Part shown: positions 1 through 9,682 of the stretch, piece by piece
Position numbering within the stretch: position 1 is the stretch's first letter
Layout of the letters: the number at the start of each line of letters is the position of its first letter
Assembly (NCBI RefSeq): GCF_047553045.1
Contig: NZ_CP180208.1
Location: 1,302,001 to 1,366,000, forward strand
Direction of reading: 5' to 3'
Origin: Sphingomonas_L flavalba_A
GTDB taxonomy: Bacteria > Pseudomonadota > Alphaproteobacteria > Sphingomonadales > Sphingomonadaceae
DNA: 64,000 bases
Program-made: the position numbers and the translations under genes
The notes under the pieces: generated by a model
Database searches by the model: none
The model's input: only the letters and a program-made list of their open reading frames with translations
Told to the model about the DNA's origin: nothing

Positions 1-126
1 CGTCCGCACAGCAGCCTCGGCTATCGCCCGCCAGCGCCGGAAACCATCAAGATGCCAGCCTGGCCGCTCGGCTCCGCTGCGCTCCACCTCCCGCCCAGGC
101 TGGCATCAGAAATGCGGATCAGCTAA
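1..126 (+). CDS. IS3-family transposase OrfB, C-terminal fragment
   Basis: Open from the window edge and ending in TAA at 124-126. It encodes the last 41 residues of the DDE integrase-core transposase, including RPHSSLGYRPPAPE, the usual C-terminal signature of IS3-family OrfB just after the catalytic Glu region. It is identical to the C-termini of the complete copies (ending at 47011 and 49103). Whether this copy is intact upstream cannot be seen. Confidence 0.9.
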   Translation, partial: RPHSSLGYRPPAPETIKMPAWPLGSAALHLPPRLASEMRIS

Positions 127-160
127 TCATGAAACCGGACCAGTCATCGCGGGCAGTCCA
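1..160 (+). mobile_element. IS3-family insertion sequence, copy A, right end only
   Basis: The first 160 bases match the right end of the complete IS copies at 45766-47045 and 49069-50348 base for base, as far as can be read by eye. The end is ...GCGGGCAGTCCA, the same outer terminus as the other two copies. The rest of the element lies left of the window. The base after the terminus begins a WYL-regulator gene in frame, so the element interrupts that gene. Three copies of one IS in a single window make recombination between them likely. Confidence 0.93.
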
Positions 161-543
161 GTTTTCGCTGGCACGCGCGAGCCTATTGCCATCTAGAGCA
201 TAAGTTCAAAGATTTCCTGTTGCCACGCGTTCTGGATGCTGGCGCCAAGAGTGAACCGGGAGAACTCGGAGAGCGGGACTGGCTCTGGAACAATTATTTT
301 GACGTGATTATCGGTCCGCATCCCGCTCTAACGGCTAGTCAGAAGCAGGTTGTCGCCAAAGATTACGGACTAGATCACGGCAACGACGTGCTCACAGTTC
401 GTTATGCGATGCTCTTCTATGTATTAAAGCGCCTTGGTTTGCTTGGTGATGCTTCAAAGCAAAGTCCGTACACTCAACATATCGTGACAATAAATCGCAA
501 GGAAACTGAAGACGCGCTTGAACGAGCGGAGCTTCAGCTATGA
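161..543 (+). pseudogene. WYL-domain transcriptional regulator, 3' part only
   Basis: The reading frame is open from the end of IS copy A. It reads FRWHARAYCHLEHKFKDFLL and then a C-terminal extension with GPHPALTASQKQVVAKDYG and LFYVLKRLGL. That order (a histidine/arginine RAYC segment, then K/R-F-x-x-F-L-L, then a short helical C-terminus) is typical of WYL-domain regulators that control defence islands (BrxR-like). The N-terminal winged helix and the WYL motif itself are missing, so it should be non-functional. A TTG at 220 could start only a 107-residue fragment. The stop codon is 16 bases before the helicase gene, so the two were one operon. GC content looks lower than in the ICE. Confidence 0.75.
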
Positions 544-559
544 GTGCCCGGGGAGATGA

Positions 560-3500
560 ATGATGGCAGCGAAGCTTGAGGAGATTAAGAACGGCGCGTC
601 TGTTCGAGGCGTGGCTTCGGCCCAAGCTGTGCATGTTGTTTCCGTCGACTGGATCGGGGACCAGGCGATCAGTGTCGTTTTTCGTGATCACAACGGTGCG
701 GTGGCAGAGGCCATTTTGTACCGAGACGACGAGCATCGCCTTGAAGTTGAACAAAGCGGACGGGCTTGGTCGTTCGATGCCGATGGCGCGTTGCTGCGCT
801 TGGTGACGGAGGCCAATCGCATCAAGTTGGCGCATTTTTTCGACCCGTATCTGGCTATCCACACGAGTCTTGTCGATCCGCTGCCGCACCAGATTTCGGC
901 GGTCTATGGCGAGATGCTGCCGCGCCAGCCGCTGCGCTTCCTCCTGGCCGATGATCCCGGTGCCGGCAAGACCATCATGGCTGGGTTGCTGATGAAGGAA
1001 CTGATAGCCCGCAGCGATCTGGAACGCTGCCTCGTGGTTGCGCCGGGCAGCCTGGTTGAACAGTGGCAGGACGAACTCGGCCAGAAGTTCAATCTCGAGT
1101 TCGACATCCTTTCCCGCGACATGATTGAGAACTCGCGGTCGGGCAATCCATTCAGCGATCGGGATCGGCTGATCGTGCGTCTCGACGTGTTGGCGCGCAA
1201 CGAGGAGCTTCAGGAGAAGCTCATGAGCGCGCGCGAATGGGACCTGATTATCTGCGACGAAGCCCACCGCATGTCGGCCACCTATTTCGGCGGGGAGGTC
1301 AAATATACGCGGCGCTATCAGGTTGGCCAGAAGCTCGGCCAGGTCTGCCGCCACCTGCTGTTGATGTCGGCGACGCCGCACAACGGCAAGGAGGAGGATT
1401 TCCAGCTCTTCATGGCGCTGCTCGACGGTGATCGGTTCGAGGGCCGGTTCCGCGATGGTGTCCACTATGCCGACACCGAAGACATGATGCGGCGACTGAC
1501 CAAGGAGGAACTGCTCAAGTTCGATGGTCGGCCGCTATTCCCTGAGCGGCGGGCGCGCACGGTCAAGTATCAGCTCTCCGAAGGGGAGGCCGCGCTCTAT
1601 ACCGCTGTCACTGAATATGTGCGTACTGAGATGAACCGCGTGCAGCGCTTCGCCGAGGGCGATGGGAAGAAGCGCAACAATGTCGGTTTCGCTTTGCAGA
1701 TCCTTCAGCGGCGTCTCGCCTCGTCGCCGGCCGCCATCTACCAGTCGCTCAAGCGCCGCCGGGAACGGCTGGAAAACGAGCTGGGCGAAGCGCGCCTTGC
1801 CGCCAAGGGCCGCAGGCCCGGCGCATCGGAACCCGCGATCAATGCCGACATGCTGCGGAACATCGAGGAGTATGGCCAGGAGGAGATTGACGAGCTTGAG
1901 GATCTGATCTCGACGGGCGCGACGACGGCCGAGACGGTCGAGCAGCTCGCCCTGGAGGTCGAGACCCTGAAGGGACTGGAGACGATGGCGCTCGGCGTGC
2001 TGCGCTCGGGCGTGGACACGAAATGGAGCCAGCTCAACCGGATCCTCGACGATGATTTGATGATCGACGCGGCCGGCAATCGCCGCAAGCTGATCATCTT
2101 CACCGAGCCCAAGGACACGCTGCACTACCTGCTCGACAAGGTGCGGGCGCGGCTCGGCAATCCCGAGGCCGTCGAGGTGATCCACGGCGGCGTGTCGCGC
2201 GAAGAGCGACGAAAGGTCGTCGAGCGCTTTATGCAGGACAAGGACATGCTGGTCCTGATCGCCAACGACGCGGCAGGCGAAGGCGTGAACCTCCAGCGCG
2301 GCCATCTCATGGTCAATTACGACCTGCCGTGGAATCCGAACAAGATCGAACAGCGGTTCGGCCGCATCCACCGCATCGGCCAGATGGAGGTCTGCCACCT
2401 CTGGAATCTCGTCGCGGCCGATACGCGCGAAGGCGAGGTTTACGCGCGGCTGTTGGAGAAACTGGAAGCTGCGCGCGAGGCGCTGGGCGGCCGTGTCTAT
2501 GACGTGCTCGGCGAATTGTTCGACGGCGTTGCGCTCAAGGATCTGTTGTTCGAAGCGATCCAGTATGGCGAGCAGGAGGACGTGAAAGCGCGTCTTTTCC
2601 AGCAGGTCGATGGTGCGGTCGATCAGGCGCACTTGCTCGAACTGCTGCGCCGCCGCGCTCTGACCAACGACACCATGCCGGAAGCAAGGGTCGAGGAATT
2701 GCGGCTGGAAATGGAACGCGCTGAGGCGCTGCGCCTACAGCCCCACCACATCCAGAGCTTCTTCGTCGAAGCGTTCCAACATCTGGGTGGCAAGATCAAA
2801 CGCCGGGAAGAAGGGCGTTGGGAGGTTACGCATGTCCCGGTGCGGATCCGCGAACGGGATCGCCAGATCGGAACCGGTGCGCCGCTTCAGACGCAGTATG
2901 AGCGCATCTGCTTCGAGAAGGACAAGATCAACCAGCAGCCGGTCGCCACCTTCGTTTGTCCCGGCCATCCGCTGCTCGAAGCCGTGATTAGCATGATCCG
3001 CGAACAGTATGAGCAGATCATGCGGCAGGGCGCGATCCTGGTCGATGACACAGATGCGGGTGATACGCTGTCGGCGATTTTCCTGCTGGAACATGTTGTC
3101 CAGGACGGTCGCGTCACCAGCGCAGGCAAGCCGCATGTGATCTCGCAGCGGCTCCAGTTCGCTGCGATCGACAAGGCGGGAAGCACTGTCAACGCCGGCA
3201 TCGCGCCGCATTTGAATCTGCGCCCAGCAACGCCGGAGGAGGTTGCCTGCGTGCGCGATCTTCTGGACGAGACTTGGCTGACCACTGATCTGGAGAAAGC
3301 CGCGATCCGGTTTGCGACAGTCGAACTGGCCCAAGGCCATACTGCCGAGGTCAAAGCGCGACGTCTGCCTGAGATCGAAAAGGTTGAGCAGGAGGTACGC
3401 GCCCGCCTCAAGAAGGAGATCAATTACTGGGACTCGCGCGCCTTCGAGCTGAAGGAGGAAGAACGCGCCGGCAAGAAAACGCGGGTGAACTGGCAGAATG

Positions 3501-4066
3501 CGCAGCGCCGGGCCGAGGAGCTCGCAGATCGGCAAAAGCGACGCATGGACCAGCTTGAGCGGGAACGTTTCATCTCGTCGCAGCCGCCGCGTGTCCGGGG
3601 AGGCATGGTGGTTATTCCGCGTGGCCTGCTGGAAGCACGCGGGGCATCAAGCGTGCCAAGTCATTTCGCGGAAGACCCTGCTGCACGTCGCGCCATCGAA
3701 CTCGCGGCGATGGAGGCCGTCATGGCAGCCGAGCGGGCGTTGGGTAATGAGCCGGTCGACGTTTCAGCCCAGAAGATCGGCTACGATATTGCTTCCCACG
3801 ATCCGAGGTCGGGGCATCTGCGCTTCATTGAGGTCAAGGGGCGCATTGACGGCGCGGACAGTGTGATGGTTACGCGTCAGGAGATCATTACGTCCCTGCA
3901 CGAGCCGGAAAAGTTCATTCTTGCTATCGTCCAAGTCGCCTCCGGTTTCGTCCATGAACCCCGCTACCTGCGCGGGCCGCTTGTGGAGAGGGAACCATCC
4001 TTCTTGGAAACAGCGATCCAGTTTCATTTACCGCGGCTCCTTGAACGCGCGACGGCACCAGTATGA
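560..4066 (+). CDS. SNF2-family helicase with C-terminal DUF3883 domain (defence-associated)
   Basis: 1168 residues, starting at ATG 560 with GGGGAG just upstream. An N-terminal region of about 100 residues is followed by an SNF2/DEAH ATPase: Walker A DDPGAGKTIMAG near residue 130, DEAH box ICDEAHRM near 232, motif III LLMSATPHNG near 267. The helicase C-terminal lobe has GEGVNLQRG near 572 and QRFGRIHRIGQ near 597. The last 120 residues are a DUF3883 domain (GYDI...RFIEVKGR), which resembles PD-(D/E)xK nuclease folds. SNF2-DUF3883 proteins sit in phage-defence operons, often with methylases (DISARM drmD is a comparable SNF2 protein). Here only a broken WYL regulator and a broken DUF262 gene remain beside it, so a complete defence system cannot be claimed. 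The gene itself looks intact. Confidence 0.88.
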   Translation: MMAAKLEEIKNGASVRGVASAQAVHVVSVDWIGDQAISVVFRDHNGAVAEAILYRDDEHRLEVEQSGRAWSFDADGALLRLVTEANRIKLAHFFDPYLAIHTSLVDPLPHQISAVYGEMLPRQPLRFLLADDPGAGKTIMAGLLMKELIARSDLERCLVVAPGSLVEQWQDELGQKFNLEFDILSRDMIENSRSGNPFSDRDRLIVRLDVLARNEELQEKLMSAREWDLIICDEAHRMSATYFGGEVKYTRRYQVGQKLGQVCRHLLLMSATPHNGKEEDFQLFMALLDGDRFEGRFRDGVHYADTEDMMRRLTKEELLKFDGRPLFPERRARTVKYQLSEGEAALYTAVTEYVRTEMNRVQRFAEGDGKKRNNVGFALQILQRRLASSPAAIYQSLKRRRERLENELGEARLAAKGRRPGASEPAINADMLRNIEEYGQEEIDELEDLISTGATTAETVEQLALEVETLKGLETMALGVLRSGVDTKWSQLNRILDDDLMIDAAGNRRKLIIFTEPKDTLHYLLDKVRARLGNPEAVEVIHGGVSREERRKVVERFMQDKDMLVLIANDAAGEGVNLQRGHLMVNYDLPWNPNKIEQRFGRIHRIGQMEVCHLWNLVAADTREGEVYARLLEKLEAAREALGGRVYDVLGELFDGVALKDLLFEAIQYGEQEDVKARLFQQVDGAVDQAHLLELLRRRALTNDTMPEARVEELRLEMERAEALRLQPHHIQSFFVEAFQHLGGKIKRREEGRWEVTHVPVRIRERDRQIGTGAPLQTQYERICFEKDKINQQPVATFVCPGHPLLEAVISMIREQYEQIMRQGAILVDDTDAGDTLSAIFLLEHVVQDGRVTSAGKPHVISQRLQFAAIDKAGSTVNAGIAPHLNLRPATPEEVACVRDLLDETWLTTDLEKAAIRFATVELAQGHTAEVKARRLPEIEKVEQEVRARLKKEINYWDSRAFELKEEERAGKKTRVNWQNAQRRAEELADRQKRRMDQLERERFISSQPPRVRGGMVVIPRGLLEARGASSVPSHFAEDPAARRAIELAAMEAVMAAERALGNEPVDVSAQKIGYDIASHDPRSGHLRFIEVKGRIDGADSVMVTRQEIITSLHEPEKFILAIVQVASGFVHEPRYLRGPLVEREPSFLETAIQFHLPRLLERATAPV

Positions 4067-4076
4067 GGGGGAAAGA

Positions 4077-4723
4077 ATGACAATAAATGCGCAAAACAGG
4101 CTTCTGCCAGATTGGTTCTCCCGGGTGCGGACACGGCAGACTGTTCTTCCCCGGTTTCAGCGTTTCGAAGCATGGGGGTATGCCAACGTCACGCAGATGT
4201 TCAACACCATTTTGCGTCGGCTTCCGCTCGGAGCTGTCCTGATCTTGGAAATCGGGAATGAGGAACCTTTCATTTCCCGGCCAATAGTTGGTGCCCCTAC
4301 CGATGGGGAAAGGATTACGGAGCATCTGTTGGATGGTCAGCAACGCCTGACAGCGCTGTGGCGCGGGCTACACAACAATTACGAGGATCGGACCTATTTC
4401 CTCTATCTCTCGGAGGATGAGGAATCAGGCATGCCTTACTATGTCGATTCCATAGGCCGCTGGAAGAAGACCGGAGACAAGGAGCGGCGGCCATTCTGGG
4501 CAAATAACCCAGCGCAGCTTTGGAGCCGTCGCATGATCCCGCTCGATTTGTGCGCACCGGGAGACGCTGCCAATGACCGTTACAAGCTGTGGGCCAAGGA
4601 AGCGATTCCGGACGCCGACGAGCGCGAGGAGGTTGGCGAGATCCGGGCAAAGGTTCGTGAAACCTTCGCGACTTTCAACATGCCCTATCTCTCACTTCCA
4701 GTCACGACCAGCAAGGATACTGG
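4077..4723 (+). pseudogene. DUF262 protein, 5' part only
   Basis: Starts at ATG 4077, ten bases after the helicase stop, with a GAGGGGGA ribosome-binding site, so it is in the same operon. About 215 residues remain. They include LPDWFSRVRTRQTVLPRFQR at the N-terminus and the family motif LLDGQQRLTALW (residues about 82-93). This is the DGQQR signature of DUF262, a ParB-like nucleotide-hydrolysing fold found in GmrSD-type and other defence proteins. The frame enters the IS terminus at 4724, so the C-terminal part, normally carrying the DUF1524 HNH or another effector domain, is gone. Probably inactive. Confidence 0.85.
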
Positions 4724-4754
4724 TCTGCCCCCACCGAGTGGACCGATTGGTTTG

Positions 4755-5666
4755 TTAGTGCATTAAGCTCATCGCCGCCATATCCGGACGGAGGTGGAGC
4801 GAAGCGGAACCGGAGGCCGGATATGGCGGTGTCGCCGTTTCCGGTGCCGGTGGCCGGTAGCCCAGGCTGCTATGCGGGCGGACGGTGTTGTAATGCCGCC
4901 GCCATGCCTCGATCAGCACCCTGGCCTCGGCGAGGCTGTAGAAGATCTCGCCATTGAGCAGTTCGTCGCGAAGCGACCCGTTGAAGCTTTCGTTATAGCC
5001 ATTTTCCCATGGTGATCCCGGCGCGATGTAGAGGGTCTTTACGCCGATCTGCCCCAGCCATTTCTGGACGGCGGTCGCGATAAACTCGCTACCATTATCG
5101 GATCGTATATGCGCTGGCGGCCCACGCGAGATGAACAGGTCGGCCAGGGCCGCCAGAACATCCTCATGCTTGAGCTGCCGTGCAACGATGAGCGCCAGGC
5201 ATTCCCTGCTGGCCTCGTCGATGATCGTGAGGATGCGGAACTTGCGACCGTCATGCGTCCGCCCCTCGACGAAATCGTAGGCCCAGACATGCCCCGGATA
5301 TTCGGGGCGTAGCCGGATGCACGATCCGTCATTGAGCCATAGACGCCCGCGCTTTGGCTGGCGCTGCGGGACTTTCAGTCCTTCACGCCGCCATATCCGC
5401 TCGACACGTTTATGGTTCACCGTCCATCCCGCATGGCACAGCAACGCCGTGACCCGGCGGTAGCCGTAACGACCATATTGCTTCGCCAATGCAATGATGT
5501 CCTCGGTCAGTGCCTGTTCGTCATCCGCCCCGCGCGGCATCTTGCGCTGCGTCGATCGATGCTGACCCAGCACCCGGCATATCCGTCGCTCGGATACCCG
5601 CACTGGCAGATCCCGTCGTACCTGATCGATGCAGCGCCGCCGCCGCGCGGGGCTCAGAAGTTTCCC
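4755..5666 (-). CDS. IS3-family transposase OrfB (expressed by -1 frameshift from OrfA)
   Basis: DDE integrase-core (rve) transposase. Visible motifs are WRREGLKVPQRQPKRGRLW, GHVWAYDFVEG, HIRSDNGSEF, SPWENGYNESFNGSLRDELL and RPHSSLGYRPPAPE. The frame overlaps the end of orfA and has no convincing start of its own. A canonical -1 slippery heptamer GGGAAAC lies at 5666-5660, just before the orfA stop, so the active enzyme is probably the OrfAB fusion. It stops at 4755, about 30 bases inside the IS end. No internal damage seen. Confidence 0.88.
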   Translation of the reverse strand, partial: GKLLSPARRRRCIDQVRRDLPVRVSERRICRVLGQHRSTQRKMPRGADDEQALTEDIIALAKQYGRYGYRRVTALLCHAGWTVNHKRVERIWRREGLKVPQRQPKRGRLWLNDGSCIRLRPEYPGHVWAYDFVEGRTHDGRKFRILTIIDEASRECLALIVARQLKHEDVLAALADLFISRGPPAHIRSDNGSEFIATAVQKWLGQIGVKTLYIAPGSPWENGYNESFNGSLRDELLNGEIFYSLAEARVLIEAWRRHYNTVRPHSSLGYRPPAPETATPPYPASGSASLHLRPDMAAMSLMH

Positions 5667-5932
5667 CGTGCAGCCTCCTGCAAGATCAGCTTGTCCAGGG
5701 TCAGGTCCGAGATCGCCCGGCGCAGCCGCTGGTTCTCCTTCTCCAGATCCTTCATCCGCCGCGCCTGGTCGGTCTTCAGGCCGCCATACTCCTTGCGCCA
5801 CCGATAATAGGTCTGCTCGCTGACCGCGATCCGGCGGCAGGCTTCAGCCGTGCTCGCTCCCTGCGCCAGCACAATCTCAACTTCACGCAGCTTGCCGATG
5901 ATCTCTTCCGGCTTGTGCTTCTTGCTCGGCAT
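5654..5932 (-). CDS. IS3-family transposase OrfA (helix-turn-helix)
   Basis: 92 residues, MPSKKHKPEEIIGKLREVE..., with a helix-turn-helix (AEACRRIAVSEQTYYRWRKE) and a leucine-zipper-like coiled coil (KDLEKENQRLRRAISDLTLD). This is the DNA-binding half of IS3 transposases. It overlaps orfB and shares the -1 frameshift site given under orfB. Confidence 0.88.
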   Translation of the reverse strand: MPSKKHKPEEIIGKLREVEIVLAQGASTAEACRRIAVSEQTYYRWRKEYGGLKTDQARRMKDLEKENQRLRRAISDLTLDKLILQEAARGNF

Positions 5933-5992
5933 TCAATGTCCCTTTCATGGTCCAGACTATCATAGTCTCTGGGCCACTCAGCGGGGGGCAGA

Positions 5993-8046
5993 TCAATGTC
6001 CGAGAGCGACTGCGTTGCGAAGATGACGGAAGCGTTTTTCTTGCGGAGCGTCTTCAGCCATTCGCGGAGCTGATTGGCGAAACCCTCGTCATCCAGCGCC
6101 AGCCAGCCTTCGTCGATGATGAGCAGGGTTGGCCGACCATCGAGCCGGTCGCCGATGCGATGGAACAGATAGGCCAGCACGGCCGGGGCCGCGCCGGTCC
6201 CGACCAGTCCCTCAATCTCGAAGGCTTGCACATCGGCGTGGCCGAGATGTTCAGCCTCGGCATCGAGCAACCGGCCATAGGCGCCGTCGATGCAATAGGG
6301 TCGCAGCGCCTGTTTGAGGTCATTGGATTGCAGCAGCACCGCAAGGCCGGTGATGGTGCGCTCGCTGACGGGTGCGGATGCCAGCGAGGTCAGCGCCGTC
6401 CAGATATGTTCCTTCACCTCCGGCGTGATGGTCATGCCTTCACGCATCAGGATCGCAGCGATCCAGTCAGCGGCCCATGAACGCTCATAAGCGTCATCAA
6501 TTCGCGCGAGCGGTTGCAGGGAGACGGAAACCTCCGATCCCTCGGTCAACCCGCCGCCGAGGTCATGCCAATCGCCGCCCATGGCGAGCGCGGATGCCCG
6601 GATCGATCCTCCGAAATCGAAGGCGAAGATCTGACTGCGTTCGTAGCGGCGGAATTGCAGCGCCATCAGCGCCAGCAGCACGGACTTGCCCGCGCCGGTC
6701 GGGCCGACGACGAGGGTATGGCCCACGTCGCCGACATGAAGGGAAAGCCGGAACGGCGTCGAACCTTCGGTCTTGCCATACAGCAAGGGGGGCGCTCCGA
6801 GGTGTTCGTTCCGTTCCGGCCCCGCCCACACGGCCGATAGCGGGATCATGTGGGCAAGGTTAAGCGTCGAGATCGGCGGCTGACGGACATTGGCGTAGGC
6901 ATGTCCGGGGATCGAGCCGAGCCAGGCATCGACGGCGTTGACGGTTTCCGGCATCGCTGTGAAATCGCGGCCCTGAATGATCTTCTCGACCAGACGCAGC
7001 TTCTCGTCGGCGATACGCGGATCGGCGTCCCAGACCGTGACGGTGGCGGTGACATAGGCCATGCCCGCGACGTCAGCGCCGAGTTCCTGCAAGGCCATGT
7101 CGGCATCGAGCGCCTTGTTGGACGCATCGGTGTCTACCAGCGCCGATTGCTCGTTGGTCATCACCTCCTTGAGGATCGCGGCGATGCTCTTGCGCTTGGC
7201 AAACCACTGGCGGCGGATTTTGGTGAGGAGCTTCGTCGCGTCCGTCTTGTCCATCAGGATGGCGCGGGTGGACCAGCGATACGGGAACGCGAGCCGGTTC
7301 ATCTCGTCGAGCAGGCCGGGCGTGGTCGCTGTCGGGAAGCCGATGATGGTCAGGACGCGCAGATGCTGATCGCCCAACCGCGGCTCCAGTCCGCCTGTCA
7401 GGGGCTGGTCGGCGAGCAGCGCATCAAGATGCATGGGCACTTCAGGCGCGCGCACTCGATGACGATTGGTGGAAATAGCCGAATGGAGATAAGTCAGCGT
7501 GCCGGTATCATCGAGCCAGCGGCATTCCGGCATGAAGCCGTCGAGCAGCGCCAGTACGCGGTCGGTGCGGTCGATGAAGCCGCGCAAAAGTTCATGCGGA
7601 TTGACGCCGGATTGCTCGCGGCCTTCATAGAGCAAGGTCTCAGCGCGGGCAGCGTCTTCCGCAGGCGGCAGCCAGAGGAAGGTCAGGAAATAGCCGGACA
7701 CGAAATGCGTGCCCGCTTCCTCGAACCCGGCCTTGCGCTCGGCATCGACCAGTGCGGAAGCCGCATCTGGAAACCTGCTGTCGGGATAGGTTGCGGCCTC
7801 AGACCGCTGCGCCTCGACGAAGATCGACCAGCCCGAACCCAGACGGCGCACGGCGTTGTTGATGCGGCCGGCGACCGCAACCAGTTCGGCGGCGACGGCA
7901 GAATCCAGATCCGGCCCGCGAAACTTCGCGGTCCTCTGGAAACTGCCATCCTTGTTCAGCACAACACCGGGGCCAACCAGGGCTGCCCATGGCAGATAGT
8001 CGGAAAGCCGAGCGGAGGTGCGGCGATATTCGGTGAGGTTCATCAT
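5993..8046 (-). pseudogene. trbE: TrbE/VirB4 conjugation ATPase, 3' end lost to IS
   Basis: Conjugative T4SS ATPase that energises pilus assembly and substrate transfer at the inner membrane. The start is ATG 8046 (MMNLTEYRRT), 10 bases after the trbD stop. About 684 residues remain of the roughly 810 expected. Walker A GPTGAGKSVLLA and Walker B LLIIDEGWLAL are both present. The protein reads normally to FATQSLSDID and then runs into the IS terminus, losing the last 100-130 residues. The following operon genes (trbJ, L, F, G, I) are not downstream. Unless they lie elsewhere, this element cannot build its mating channel. Confidence 0.9.
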
Positions 8047-8056
8047 GCTCGCGCCC

Positions 8057-8338
8057 TCACACCGACAGATAACCGGGGATGCGCAGATGCCTGCGACCGA
8101 CCTCAACAAAGAGCGGATCGCGTTTGGCTGCCCACACCGCGAGGAAATGACCGACCGCCCAGATGGCGATGCCAACCAGCCAGAGACGGAGGCCGAGGCC
8201 GACGGCCCCGGCCAGCGTGCCGTTCATAATGGCGATGGAGCGCGGCGCGCCGCCGAGCAGGATATGCTCGGTCAGCGCCCGATGGACCGGGATCGAAAAT
8301 CCTGGCACCGCGTCTAGCTGTTCGAGACCGCCTGCCAT
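8057..8338 (-). CDS. trbD: TrbD conjugal transfer protein (VirB3-like)
   Basis: 93 residues with the VirB3/TrbD pattern: a short N-terminus (VPGFSIPVHRALTEHILLGG) and two adjacent hydrophobic segments (residues about 37-70) ending in RDPLFVEVGRRHLR. VirB3-like proteins are inner-membrane partners of the VirB4/TrbE ATPase. The start ATG at 8338 overlaps the trbC stop by one base, and trbE follows closely, as in the standard trbBCDE order. Confidence 0.9.
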   Translation of the reverse strand: MAGGLEQLDAVPGFSIPVHRALTEHILLGGAPRSIAIMNGTLAGAVGLGLRLWLVGIAIWAVGHFLAVWAAKRDPLFVEVGRRHLRIPGYLSV

Positions 8339-8670
8339 CAGATCAGCGCCCCGCCGCCGAATGAGAAGAACGACAGGAAAAACGAACTGGCGGCGAAGGC
8401 GATGCTGAGGCCGAAGACGATCTGGATCAGGCGGCGAAATCCGCCCGAGGTATCGCCGAAGGCCAGCGCGAGACCGGTGGCGATGATGACGATCACCGCG
8501 ATGATCTTGGCAACCGGCCCCTCGATCGACTGGAGGATCGACTGAAGCGGCGCTTCCCAGGGCATCGACGAGCCGGAAGCATGGGCTGCGGGCGCCAGCA
8601 TCAGGCTGATGGAAACAGTGGCGGCGGTGGTTGCCATGATGCGGCAGCCGCGCGAAATCGTGCGGATCAT
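8338..8670 (-). CDS. trbC: TrbC conjugal transfer pilin
   Basis: 110 residues. A signal sequence (MATTAATVSISLMLAPAAHA) is followed by two hydrophobic helices (IAVIVIIATGLALAFG and LIQIVFGLSIAFAASSFFL), as in VirB2/TrbC major pilins, which are processed and sometimes cyclised. It overlaps trbB by four bases (ATGA) and trbD by one. It probably forms the conjugative pilus if the remaining channel genes exist elsewhere. Confidence 0.9.
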   Translation of the reverse strand: MIRTISRGCRIMATTAATVSISLMLAPAAHASGSSMPWEAPLQSILQSIEGPVAKIIAVIVIIATGLALAFGDTSGGFRRLIQIVFGLSIAFAASSFFLSFFSFGGGALI

Positions 8671-9647
8671 GAAGGATCTCCTTTTGAGGTGGTAGCGGGG
8701 GTGATTGCGTAGTCGCCATCCGGTCCCAGCCCATCGACGCGGGCGAGTTCGACCAGCCGTCGCGACGATCCGCGTCCGGCAAGCACGGCAACAAGGTCGA
8801 TGGTCTCGGCTATCAGAGCGCGCGGGACGGTGATGACGGCTTCCTGGATGAGCTGTTCGAGGCGGCGCAGCGCACCGATGCCGGAACCGGCATGGATGGT
8901 GCCAATGCCGCCGGGATGGCCTGTTCCCCAGGCTTTGAGCAGGTCGAGCGCTTCGGACCCGCGCACCTCGCCGACCGGGATGCGATCAGGGCGAAGGCGC
9001 AGCGAGGAGCGGACCAAATCGGAGAGCGTGGCAACGCCATCCTTGGTTCGCATGGCGACGAGATTGGGCGCGGCGCATTGCAGCTCGCGCGTATCCTCGA
9101 TGATGATCACGCGATCCGAGGTCTTCGCCACCTCGGCCAGCAGCGCATTGGTCAGTGTTGTTTTGCCGGAGGAGGTGCCGCCTGCGACGAGGATGTTAGC
9201 ACGCGTGGCGACGTTCAGGCGCAGCACTTCGGCCTGAAGATTGGTCATGATCCCGGCGGTCACATAGTCATCAAGCGTGAACACCGCGACTGCAGGTTTG
9301 CGGATGGCGAAGGCGGGCGCCGCGACGACGGGTGGAAGTAGTCCTTCAAACCGCTCACCGGTTTCGGGCAGCTCTGCCGAGACGCGGGGTGCGCGGGCGT
9401 GAACCTCCGCGCCGACATGATGGGCGACAAGCCGCACGATCCGCTCGCCATCGGCGGCGGACAGGCTCTCCCCCGTATCGGCCAGACCTTCGGACAGACG
9501 ATCCACCCAGATCCGGCCATCGGGGTTCAGCATGACTTCGACGACACCGGGATCTTCCAGAAACCGGGCGATGGATGCCCCAAGCGCGGTGCGCAGCATC
9601 CGCGCGCCACGGGCAATCGTTTCCGGTTTTTGATGTGATGCAGTCAT
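8667..9647 (-). CDS. trbB: TrbB/VirB11-type conjugation ATPase
   Basis: 326 residues from ATG 9647; an upstream start at 9662 is possible. This is a hexameric VirB11-like secretion ATPase that switches the T4SS between pilus assembly and DNA transfer. It has Walker A VAGGTSSGKTTLTNA near residue 150, an Asp box IIIEDTREL, and the His/Arg boxes with GTGHPGGIGTIHAGS. It is the first trb gene of the operon. The graspetide cluster starts about 200 bases upstream on the other strand, so trbB must have its own promoter or one hidden in 9648-9856. Confidence 0.93.
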   Translation of the reverse strand: MTASHQKPETIARGARMLRTALGASIARFLEDPGVVEVMLNPDGRIWVDRLSEGLADTGESLSAADGERIVRLVAHHVGAEVHARAPRVSAELPETGERFEGLLPPVVAAPAFAIRKPAVAVFTLDDYVTAGIMTNLQAEVLRLNVATRANILVAGGTSSGKTTLTNALLAEVAKTSDRVIIIEDTRELQCAAPNLVAMRTKDGVATLSDLVRSSLRLRPDRIPVGEVRGSEALDLLKAWGTGHPGGIGTIHAGSGIGALRRLEQLIQEAVITVPRALIAETIDLVAVLAGRGSSRRLVELARVDGLGPDGDYAITPATTSKGDPS

Positions 9648-9682
9648 GGCGGCCCCGTTCATGACGGGGAGCGCAAAAGACG

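Larger units (their letters stand above)
4724..5992 (-). mobile_element. IS3-family insertion sequence (IS407-like organisation), distinct from copies A-C
   Basis: The left end TCTGCCCCCACCGAGTGGAC (4724 on) and the right end, read inward on the other strand, TCTGCCCCCCGCTGAGTGGC, form imperfect terminal inverted repeats. It carries two overlapping frames, orfA and orfB, on the minus strand. The flanking bases (CTGG on the left, TCAA on the right) are not a target-site duplication. The left flank is inside a DUF262 gene on the plus strand and the right flank is inside trbE on the minus strand. The element therefore marks a recombination junction between two unrelated regions, not a simple insertion. 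Confidence 0.85.
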
